A DNA stretch of 13,495 nucleotides from Rhodocyclaceae bacterium UBA6160 (GTDB taxonomy: Bacteria; Pseudomonadota; Gammaproteobacteria; Burkholderiales; Rhodocyclaceae), in NCBI GenBank assembly GCA_002422995.1, contig DIUK01000021.1:9433-22927 (forward strand), in the 5' to 3' direction. A program made the position numbers and the translations under genes. This document shows positions 7,517-13,495 of this stretch, piece after piece. Position 1 is the stretch's first letter, and every line of letters begins with the position of its first letter. A model generated the notes under the pieces. The model worked only from the letters and a program-made list of their open reading frames with translations. It did no database searches and was not told where the DNA came from.

Positions 7517-7573
7517 TAATTGACATTTTCGAGCCAGTTATCTTGTTGCTGAAAATCTACGATAAGCTCTTTT

Positions 7574-8095
7574 TTACTTCCATTGATACTTGTTTGCTGC
7601 TAAAAGCGTCGCTTGTCCTTGGCCAATGAGCGATAAGCGCAGGCGAATTTCAGACTGTTTTTCATCGTCAAAGTTGATGAGGGATGGATCTTTGGGCACA
7701 TAGACAATCTCATTTTTTTTATTGTCCCAATACCAGGCACCTGATTTTTTTTGTCCTGATGCTGGATAAATACCTGACCAGCCAAGCGGTTTGGATGCAA
7801 GCCATTGAAACGGGTTTTCTTTGAGCAGTTTGTCGGGCATTATTGTTTCACCCCGTGTTCCTCTGCTCATCAGCTCGTAACTGATTGCACGTTCGAGGGC
7901 GGCGTGATTATCTTCAAAAGCGCGTCTTTCGGATTTGCCCTGAATAAAAATCAAGCCTTGCATCAAAAAGTAACTCATTACACTCATGATGATTAACACC
8001 AGGGTGAATTTCAGTGCGCTGACACCTTGCATGAAATGGTGGCTGTACCGGGCGCGGTAGAAAGGGAGCTGTTGGGTAGTGGATATTAGGTGCAT
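7574..8095 (-). CDS. mshF: MshF-like membrane-anchored pilus protein
   Basis: A 173-residue bitopic membrane protein. A cytoplasmic N-terminus of about 27 residues leads to one membrane helix (about 28-51, LKFTLVLIIMSVMSYFLMQG) and a short helical linker. The small periplasmic domain includes PLGWSGIYPASGQKKSGAWY (103-122) and WDNKKNEIVYVPKD, a layout like the MshF C-terminus, where a Trp/Tyr strand pair is followed by an E-(I/L)-x-Y strand. The name rests mainly on its place directly after mshG and before the pilin, as mshF lies in Vibrio, plus size and topology. Sequence identity to MshF cannot be checked here. The function of MshF is poorly defined. The start is 13 bp after the mshG stop with no clear ribosome site. 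An internal ATG at residue 22 would still keep the whole membrane helix. Confidence 0.6.
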   Translation of the reverse strand: MHLISTTQQLPFYRARYSHHFMQGVSALKFTLVLIIMSVMSYFLMQGLIFIQGKSERRAFEDNHAALERAISYELMSRGTRGETIMPDKLLKENPFQWLASKPLGWSGIYPASGQKKSGAWYWDNKKNEIVYVPKDPSLINFDDEKQSEIRLRLSLIGQGQATLLAANKYQWK

Positions 8096-8108
8096 AGGAC
8101 AGGGCGTA

Positions 8109-9371
8109 TCAATTTTTAATCATGTTGCTGCCCAAATCCCAGATTGGCAGGAAGATGCCCAAGGCTAGAACTAGCACCATAGCGCCTAGCGCAGTAATCA
8201 GGATAGGCTCGATTTGCTGTGATAGCGTTTTGAGTTCATATTCCACTTCACTTTGATACATATCGGCTATTTCTTGCATCATGTCATCAAGAGCGCCCGA
8301 TTCCTCGCCGACGGCAATCATTTGTATGACGACAGGGGTAAAAACTCCAGCAGAAATCGAGGTGCGCAAAACGCTCTCCCCGCGCTCGATGCCATCTCTC
8401 ATCTTACTGATTTTATGGGCGATATATGCATTTTCTACGGTCTCGGCCACATTGGTAAGCGCTTGAATGATCGGTACGCCACTGCGTGAAGAAAGCGCAA
8501 AGGCACGGGCAAAGCGAGCCAGGGTACCCTTTTGAATAATTTTGCCTGCGATAGGAATGCGAAGCTTCAGTCGATCCCAGTCGTAGCAGCCTTTGTCTGT
8601 TTTTCGCCAGGCATTAAAGCCGAGGACGGCAAGTGCGGTACCTGCAAGCAAAAATGGCCAGGAGTTCACCATGAACTCGGAAAAGCCGATAAGCACCCGC
8701 GTCATCAGCGGGAGTTCAGCATTAAGCCCCTTAAATGTCTTGGCAAAGGCGGGTATGACAAAAATATTGATAATCAACATAGCCACCGCCATGGCGATAA
8801 TGACAAACGTGGGATAGCGCAATGCAGCCTTTACCTGTTCTTTCATGAAGCGCTCGAAGTCCAGGTGATCAAACAGGCGGATGAATACTTCTTCCAGGCG
8901 GCCAGTCATTTCGCCGACACGAACCATGGATAGATAAAAACGTGAAAATACTTCAGGATGGCGCGCAAGCGAGAGTGAAAGATCACGTCCGGAATCCAGC
9001 CCTTCGCGAACATTACCCAGAACAGTTTTCATTGAGGGATTTGTGCTGGATTCTTGTAGTCCTGCAAGTGCCCGCATAATCGGCACCCCGGCTTTGAGGA
9101 GTGTATGTAACTGGCGTGAAAAAAGCAGTACATCGACGGGTTGGATTGGCGTTTTGAAAAAGCTGAAGCCGTTGTTTCCAGCGGTTTTCCCGGGTGCATT
9201 TCCTGTGGTGGACTTGCTCGAGACGGCACTACTATTGTGAGGCTTGATCTCGATAGGTGTGATCTGCAGACTAGTCAGCGCATCGGCGATGGCGTTAGCA
9301 GCAGCGCCTTCCATAACTCCTGTGACAGAGTCTCCTGCAGTATTGCGGCCTCGCCAGGAAAAGTTAGGCAT
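8109..9371 (-). CDS. mshG: MSHA inner-membrane platform protein MshG, GspF/PilC family
   Basis: A 420-residue polytopic inner-membrane platform protein that couples MshE ATP hydrolysis to pilin polymerisation. It has the two T2SSF repeats: the first at about 83-205 (FSRQLHTLLKAGVPI at 84-98, RVGEMTGRLEEVF at 151-163) and the second at about 285-408 (FARAFALSSRSGVPI at 287-301, AVGEESGALDDMM at 353-365). Membrane helices lie near 188-208, 238-252 and 391-411. Residues about 46-68 are a Ser/Gly/Asn-rich linker between the N-terminal domain and the first repeat. The start is supported by AGGAA 6 nt upstream, which contains part of the mshE stop (TAGGAA). Spacing to mshE is 8 bp, so the two are co-transcribed. 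Confidence 0.96.
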   Translation of the reverse strand: MPNFSWRGRNTAGDSVTGVMEGAAANAIADALTSLQITPIEIKPHNSSAVSSKSTTGNAPGKTAGNNGFSFFKTPIQPVDVLLFSRQLHTLLKAGVPIMRALAGLQESSTNPSMKTVLGNVREGLDSGRDLSLSLARHPEVFSRFYLSMVRVGEMTGRLEEVFIRLFDHLDFERFMKEQVKAALRYPTFVIIAMAVAMLIINIFVIPAFAKTFKGLNAELPLMTRVLIGFSEFMVNSWPFLLAGTALAVLGFNAWRKTDKGCYDWDRLKLRIPIAGKIIQKGTLARFARAFALSSRSGVPIIQALTNVAETVENAYIAHKISKMRDGIERGESVLRTSISAGVFTPVVIQMIAVGEESGALDDMMQEIADMYQSEVEYELKTLSQQIEPILITALGAMVLVLALGIFLPIWDLGSNMIKN

Positions 9372-9379
9372 GTAAGTTC

Positions 9380-11086
9380 CTATTCATCCAGTTGGGTGCT
9401 GATGCGCATGGCCTCTTCAACGGTAGTGAGTCCAGCAAGCACGAGGCGGACGGCATCATGGCGCAAGGTATTACCCGCCATTTGCTGGCGTCCGAGAGAC
9501 ATGAATTCGTTTGGATCACCTCGGTTGACCGCTTCTACCAGCGCATTGGTCATTTCCAGCATTTCATAGACGGCCTGGCGGCCTTGATAGCCCGTGTTGG
9601 CGCAATGACTGCAGCCTTTGCCATGCTTGTAACTGTGATTATTTACATGTTCCCCCAATTCATTTTTCAGCCATAAGTGCTCTTGGGGTAACAGGGTGTA
9701 GGGTGTTGCACAGTTTGTGCAAATAAGGCGCACCAAGCGTTGCGCCAGAACCATTTGAATAGATAAGGCCACCATGTAGCGCGGTACGCCCATATCCAGC
9801 AGGCGAATTGGTGTAGAGAGCGCGTCGTTGGTATGTAAGGTGGAAAGCACGAGGTGGCCTGTCATGGCTGCACGCATGCCAATCTCTGCTGTGTCCTGAT
9901 CGCGCATCTCGCCAATTAAGACAATGTCTGGATCCTGTCGCAATGCAGATCGCAGCACACGGCTAAAAGTGAGATCTATTTTTTCATGCACTTGTACCTG
10001 GTTGATGCCCGGCAATCGATATTCAACCGGGTCTTCTACCGTAATGATTTTTTTCTCTGGCGTATTCAGGGCATTAAGTGCAGCATAAAGCGTGGTGGTT
10101 TTGCCGGACCCTGTTGGCCCGGTCACCAGCACAATACCTGATGGTCGGTTTATGGCATGACGAAAGCGTTCCAGAATATTTGGCGGCATGTGCAAACGAT
10201 CCAGATGCAGCAAACCCGTGTTTTGCGCCAGCAAGCGCATGACCACAGATTCACCATACTGAGTAGGCATGGTGGATATGCGGATATCAATAGTTTCATT
10301 ACGCAAAGTGATATTGAATCGACCATCTTGCGGAAGTCGTTTTTCAGAAATATCCAGCCCGGACATTAGCTTGAGCCGGAGCACTACAGCGGTTGAAATT
10401 TTTGTATCAGCTTCAGTTTGAATATGCAAAACGCCATCAATCCGGAAGCGAATGAGCAATGCGTTTTCTTGGGGTTCAACGTGGATATCAGAAGCGCGGA
10501 GCTTTAAGGCTTCTTCAAAAACGCTATTGAGCAATTTAACGACGGGTGCATCTTCTGCACCTGCAGTCAGGCCGAGCAGATTGCCAAATTCGGATGGCAT
10601 ATCTGACAATTCAGCGGTTAGCTCTTTTGCCAGGCCATGGATTTCAGCTGTACGGGTATAGGCGCGATCAATGCTGCTAATTAACTGGCTTTCAGTGACA
10701 ACGGCAAGATCAATTTCACGTTTGAGCTGGCGTGTGATGTCATCAAAGGCCGCCAGGTCGGTTGGGTCAGACATGCCGACCAGTAGCAAACCATTTCGTT
10801 CGCTCAAGACCATGGCACGAAGGCGTCGTGCCTGGCTTTCAGGCAGTAGATTCAGGTATTCTGGTTTGGGCGTGAATTGGCGTAAATCAATAAAATCTGC
10901 GCCTAGCTGACGAGCTAATGCTGTTGAAATGCCCTCTTCTGTTACGAAGTTGCTGTCGACAAGAACACGGCCTAACTTACGCCCGGTACGCTTTTGTTCA
11001 TCCAGTGCATTTTTTAGCTGTTCGGCAGTAATCAGATTTTGCTGTACAAGCAAATCACCCAAACGAATCTTTTCTGGGCGGGCCAT
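9380..11086 (-). CDS. mshE: MSHA extension ATPase MshE with N-terminal c-di-GMP-binding domain
   Basis: A 568-residue hexameric ATPase of the GspE/PilB family that powers pilus extension. The MshEN region opens with RLGDLLVQQNLI (8-19), followed by LKNALDEQ (24-31) and KLGRVLVDSNFVTEE (37-51). This matches the paired RLGxxL...LxxxLxxQ pattern that binds c-di-GMP in Vibrio MshE, so cyclic di-GMP control of the pilus is expected (inference from family). The ATPase core has Walker A GPTGSGKTT (323-331), an Asp box at EDPVEY (351-356), Walker B DIVLIGEMRD (387-396) and the His box GHLVLSTLHTND (410-421). A zinc-binding tetracysteine is formed by Cys456, Cys459, Cys492 and Cys495. The ATG has GGAG 8 nt upstream. 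It is the first gene of the msh cluster, divergent from trmL. Confidence 0.97.
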   Translation of the reverse strand: MARPEKIRLGDLLVQQNLITAEQLKNALDEQKRTGRKLGRVLVDSNFVTEEGISTALARQLGADFIDLRQFTPKPEYLNLLPESQARRLRAMVLSERNGLLLVGMSDPTDLAAFDDITRQLKREIDLAVVTESQLISSIDRAYTRTAEIHGLAKELTAELSDMPSEFGNLLGLTAGAEDAPVVKLLNSVFEEALKLRASDIHVEPQENALLIRFRIDGVLHIQTEADTKISTAVVLRLKLMSGLDISEKRLPQDGRFNITLRNETIDIRISTMPTQYGESVVMRLLAQNTGLLHLDRLHMPPNILERFRHAINRPSGIVLVTGPTGSGKTTTLYAALNALNTPEKKIITVEDPVEYRLPGINQVQVHEKIDLTFSRVLRSALRQDPDIVLIGEMRDQDTAEIGMRAAMTGHLVLSTLHTNDALSTPIRLLDMGVPRYMVALSIQMVLAQRLVRLICTNCATPYTLLPQEHLWLKNELGEHVNNHSYKHGKGCSHCANTGYQGRQAVYEMLEMTNALVEAVNRGDPNEFMSLGRQQMAGNTLRHDAVRLVLAGLTTVEEAMRISTQLDE

Positions 11087-11111
11087 ACTTTGTTCTCCAA
11101 AGAGGATTGTC

Positions 11112-11140
11112 TTGTGATATTACACGAAGTTTTTTATACA
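11112..11140 (+). promoter_or_regulatory. Possible sigma-70 promoter for trmL
   Basis: In the 101-bp divergent region between mshE and trmL, the plus strand has TTGTGA (11112-11117) and TATACA (11135-11140) with a 17-bp spacer, four of six matches each. Transcription would start about 40 nt before the trmL start codon. The same AT-rich stretch must also hold the mshE promoter, but I could not choose a convincing one on the other strand. Confidence 0.4.
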
Positions 11141-11187
11141 ATCGCCTGATTATTTGGGAAAATACACAGTTTATCGAGGATTGAAAA

Positions 11188-11733
11188 TTGTTTCATGTCG
11201 TTTTGGTAGCACCAGAAATTCCACCCAACACCGGCAATGCGATTCGGTTATGCGCGAATACTGGGGCGCGTTTGCATTTGGTAGCGCCTTTGGGATTTGA
11301 TCTCTCTGCATCCCAGTTGCGGCGTGCCGGGATGGATTATGCTGAGTTGGCGGTGGTAACCGTACATGCTGATTGGGCCGCTTGCCGCTTGGCGCTCGCC
11401 AATCTTGGTGCGACGCGCTTGTTTGCGCTTACTACCAAGGGACAACGCCGTCACGCCAGCGCCGACTTTACTAATACGTCTGACATAGTGCGTTCAGCGG
11501 AGTCTTTAGCCGACTTGGCTACCAACACTGCACCAAGGTTTTTACCAAATGATGTGTTTGTTTTTGGTTCGGAGACGCGTGGCTTGCCAGCGCATGTGTT
11601 GGCAGACATCGCGTCAGACAACCGATTACGCTTACCGCTTATGCCGGGCAATCGTAGTCTGAATTTATCGAATACGGTTGCGATTATGGTGTATGAGGCT
11701 TGGCGACAAAATGGTTTTGCCGGTGGGGCTTGA
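11188..11733 (+). CDS. trmL: tRNA (cytidine(34)-2'-O)-methyltransferase TrmL, SPOUT family
   Basis: A 181-residue SPOUT (alpha/beta-knot) methyltransferase. TrmL methylates the 2'-OH of the wobble nucleotide 34 in two tRNA-Leu isoacceptors, using S-adenosylmethionine. Motif 1 is EIPPNTGNAIRLCANTGARL (10-29), motif 2 VFVFGSETRGLP (123-134), and motif 3 LRLPLMPGNRSLNLSNTVAI (147-166), the knot and SAM-binding loop. The start is TTG, preceded by GAGGA at 7 nt; no in-frame ATG precedes motif 1. It is longer than the usual 150-160 residues because of an extra segment at about 95-118, between the central sheet and motif 2. It is divergent from mshE and convergent with gpsA (47 bp between stops), so it is probably a single-gene transcript with no functional link to the pilus. 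Confidence 0.94.
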   Translation: MFHVVLVAPEIPPNTGNAIRLCANTGARLHLVAPLGFDLSASQLRRAGMDYAELAVVTVHADWAACRLALANLGATRLFALTTKGQRRHASADFTNTSDIVRSAESLADLATNTAPRFLPNDVFVFGSETRGLPAHVLADIASDNRLRLPLMPGNRSLNLSNTVAIMVYEAWRQNGFAGGA

Positions 11734-11780
11734 GTCGGTTGCTGCTGTGTCTGGCAGATTTTGTTGTTGCAGGTCAGTGC

Positions 11781-12800
11781 TTACTCAGTGCGTGCATCTC
11801 GTGCCATGAGTTGTTGCACGGTTTCACGCGGGCTGATGTGGCCATCAAGCAGATTGGCGACGGTGGTGGTGATTGGCATATCAACACCTAAATTTTGCGC
11901 GCGGCGGGCGACTTCACGCGCAGTAAAAACGCCTTCAGCGACGTGGCCTAATGTGCTTTGTATCGTGTTGAGTGTTTGACCTTCCGCTAACAATAAACCC
12001 ACACGCCGATTACGCGATAAGTCGCCGGTGCAGGTAAGAATTAAATCTCCCAAGCCGGTGAGCCCTGTAAATGTATCAGGCCGCGCACCGAGGGCGACGC
12101 CAAAGCGTGTCATCTCAACCAAGCCGCGTGTGAGCAGTGCAGCACGAGCGTTTTGTCCCAAGCCCAGGCCATCACTAATGCCGGCGGCAATGGCCAGGAT
12201 GTTTTTTACGGCGCCGCCAACTTCTGCGCCAACCAGGTCGTCATTCGCGTAAATACGTAAACTGCCGCCATGCAGCGTGCGTGCGAGTGTGCTGGCAAAG
12301 TGAATGTTATTGGCCGCTAAGGTGAGCGCAGTTGGCAATCCACGCGCCACTTCCAAGGCAAAGCTGGGGCCGGTGAGTGTGCCGCAGGGAAAAGATAACG
12401 CAGTGGGCGCTTCCTTAAACTCGTCCGCCACGACCTGATGGGGAAGTTTGCTCGATGCCGCTTCCAGCCCTTTGCAAAGCCATAAAAAAGGCGGGAGTGA
12501 GCCAGAGTGAGTCTCTCGATACTGACGCAAGCGCGCCAGCAAGGGGCGCAAGCCTGCCAGGGGAGGGGCGAGAATGAGTAACTCTGCATCAGCGATGGCA
12601 GTATCTAAGTCGCTGTTCAGCGCCAAGGTTTCAGGAAAAGGGCAAGCGGGTAAGTAACGCGGGTTTTCTCGCGGGATGCTTTTTTGCATGGCGGCGATTT
12701 GCTCTGCATTACGTGCCCACAAGCGCACAGAATGGCGTGATGCCAAGGCAATGGCTATTGCAGTTCCCCAAGCGCCGGCACCTAAAACACTGATTCGCAA
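11781..12800 (-). CDS. gpsA: Glycerol-3-phosphate dehydrogenase [NAD(P)+] GpsA
   Basis: A 339-residue soluble enzyme that reduces dihydroxyacetone phosphate to sn-glycerol-3-phosphate, the backbone for phospholipid synthesis. The N-terminal Rossmann domain has GAGAWGTAIA (7-16). Substrate and catalytic residues are visible in LCKGLE (108-113), GPSFALEVARGLPTAL (144-159) and GGAVKNILAIAAGI (195-208, catalytic Lys199). The C-terminal helical domain has GLTGLGDLILTCTGDLSRNR (246-265). The length is normal. The start codon is TTG, directly after the TAA of the upstream SH3 gene; the nucleotide-binding fold begins at residue 2, so a later start is not possible. The GGGG of the preceding coding sequence may serve as ribosome site. 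It is likely co-transcribed and coupled with the SH3 gene. Confidence 0.97.
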   Translation of the reverse strand: MRISVLGAGAWGTAIAIALASRHSVRLWARNAEQIAAMQKSIPRENPRYLPACPFPETLALNSDLDTAIADAELLILAPPLAGLRPLLARLRQYRETHSGSLPPFLWLCKGLEAASSKLPHQVVADEFKEAPTALSFPCGTLTGPSFALEVARGLPTALTLAANNIHFASTLARTLHGGSLRIYANDDLVGAEVGGAVKNILAIAAGISDGLGLGQNARAALLTRGLVEMTRFGVALGARPDTFTGLTGLGDLILTCTGDLSRNRRVGLLLAEGQTLNTIQSTLGHVAEGVFTAREVARRAQNLGVDMPITTTVANLLDGHISPRETVQQLMARDARTE

Positions 12801-13439
12801 TTACCAGCCCCAGACCTGGTTTGACTTGATAAAACCCTGTTGTCCATCGCGGTGTTTGACTTTAATCCAGTCGGTGGCTTTGATGTTTGATACAGCAGTC
12901 GGGGCGGCTTTTGGTGACGCGGTTGGTTTAAGCGTTACGGAAGGTGCTGTCGACGATGAGGGACTTGCTGAGGCGGTTGCAGGTGAAGCGGGGATTAAGG
13001 TGAGAATGACATCGCGCTCTGCTTCAAAAACCAGAGGCGCAAGGTCTTCTGCTGCGGTTCGGATTTGCGCCCGTTGTGCTGTGACGATCAGTTGTCGCGA
13101 GTTACCCAAATATTTTTTTTCTATCCAGGCCAGGGTGCCTTGGCTATCACGTACTTTTATCCAGCCGTCGACATTGATGACGCGTTCGACAGGTGTGCCG
13201 GGATAAATTACAAATAAGGGTGTTGCCTTTGCTGAGGGTGCATCATATAAAACGGTGGGTGTGGTGACACTGGAAAAGTCAAGCGCCAGGGCATTGATGC
13301 TTGCAAAAAGCGTACTAAAAAACGCACTGCAGAGCACACGACTACTGAACGAAGTCCCGCACCATGACTGTGCATGCCAGGAGCTGCGCACAAGGCTTTG
13401 CCTAGGCTCGGGCGTATTTTTCGGAGGTTGTTTGTTCAT
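12801..13439 (-). CDS. Secreted SH3-domain (bacterial SH3b) protein
   Basis: A 212-residue exported protein of unknown function with two bacterial SH3 modules. A long polar N-terminus (1-33) is followed by a hydrophobic segment, VLCSAFFSTLFASINALA (35-52), which looks like a signal peptide cut before LDF. The first SH3 is at about 60-112 (VLYDAPSAKATPLFVI, WIKVRDSQGTLAWIE). The second is at about 118-212 (AQIRTAA, LVFEAERDVILTLI, then WIKVKHRDGQQGFI). An Ala/Ser/Pro/Thr-rich stretch of about 38 residues (149-186) splits the second module between two strands. Such proteins usually bind cell-wall material in the periplasm, but no substrate can be inferred here. A later start near residue 17 or 35 (valine codons) is possible given the long n-region. 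The ATG overlaps the stop of a possible upstream gene (ATGA). gpsA follows immediately. Confidence 0.85.
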   Translation of the reverse strand: MNKQPPKNTPEPRQSLVRSSWHAQSWCGTSFSSRVLCSAFFSTLFASINALALDFSSVTTPTVLYDAPSAKATPLFVIYPGTPVERVINVDGWIKVRDSQGTLAWIEKKYLGNSRQLIVTAQRAQIRTAAEDLAPLVFEAERDVILTLIPASPATASASPSSSTAPSVTLKPTASPKAAPTAVSNIKATDWIKVKHRDGQQGFIKSNQVWGW

Positions 13440-13495
13440 AAAATCCAGTAATAAATCGCCGTATCACCAGCCGCTACGGCGAGGAGAGCGTTTTT
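13436..13495 (-). CDS. Possible 3' end of an upstream gene (partial)
   Basis: On the minus strand one frame is open from the window edge for 19 codons (hydrophobic, ending GDTAIYYWIL) to a TGA whose first two bases are the TG of the SH3 gene's ATG (ATGA). The other two frames are closed. The overlap style matches the coupled junctions elsewhere in the window, but 19 open codons could be chance. I do not recognise the product. Confidence 0.35.
   Translation of the reverse strand, partial: KNALLAVAAGDTAIYYWIL

Noticed and set aside
7521..7536. Sigma-54-like site upstream of the pilin on the minus strand (TGGCTCG-N4-TGTCA)
   Set aside because: The -24 half is good, but the -12 element lacks the near-invariant GC dinucleotide (TC instead), so I do not call it.
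7566..7578. T-run near the end of mshF as a plus-strand terminator
   Set aside because: No hairpin precedes it and no plus-strand gene ends there.
8532..8933. Plus-strand open frame of 133 codons
   Set aside because: It is antisense to mshG, a strongly supported gene, with a His/Lys-rich composition resembling no known family.
11734..11780. Terminator between the convergent trmL and gpsA
   Set aside because: The only dyad is a 4-bp stem (CTGC/GCAG) with an eight-base loop, too weak to call, although it is followed by a T-rich stretch.
12676..13206. Plus-strand open frame of 176 codons
   Set aside because: It spans the antisense of the SH3 gene and the 5' end of gpsA, with low-complexity, non-protein-like sequence.

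Overview
The window reads as a chromosomal segment of a proteobacterium, most likely a betaproteobacterium. This is inferred from the MSHA-type pilus genes sitting beside trmL and gpsA, plus an SH3-domain gene. Base composition is moderate (about half G+C by eye). No database search was possible. Almost all of it is protein-coding. I see no rRNA, tRNA, CRISPR array, insertion sequence or phage gene.

Right part, 11188-13495: on the minus strand lie the tail of a possible upstream gene, a secreted double-SH3 protein and gpsA (glycerol-3-phosphate dehydrogenase). trmL (tRNA wobble-base 2'-O-methyltransferase) is on the plus strand and converges on gpsA. A 101-bp intergenic region separates trmL from the divergent msh cluster.

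Left and central part, 9-11086: a mannose-sensitive-haemagglutinin (MSHA) type IV pilus cluster, all on the minus strand, so transcription runs right to left. The order is mshE (c-di-GMP-binding extension ATPase), mshG (inner-membrane platform), an mshF-like gene and an MshA-family pilin. A hairpin terminator follows the pilin. A second block then runs mshI (PilM-like), mshI2 (PilN-like), mshJ (PilO-like), mshK (PilP-like), mshL (secretin), mshM (ExeA-type ATPase) and mshN (TPR protein). MshE drives assembly through MshG. MshI/I2/J/K form the alignment complex linking the inner membrane to the MshL secretin. MshM and MshN probably help secretin assembly or stability, and the pilin is the fibre subunit. 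Minor pilins (mshB, C, D, O, P, Q), prepilin peptidase and a retraction ATPase are not in the window.

The most notable observation is that mshI is split into two frames exactly at a run of nine C (coding strand). Removing one C restores a 309-residue protein. This could be a phase-variable switch, a recoding or transcriptional-slippage site, a real mutation, or a base-calling error. The next four gene junctions (mshI-I2-J-K-L) are translationally coupled by overlapping stop and start codons, so the state of this tract could affect the whole second block.
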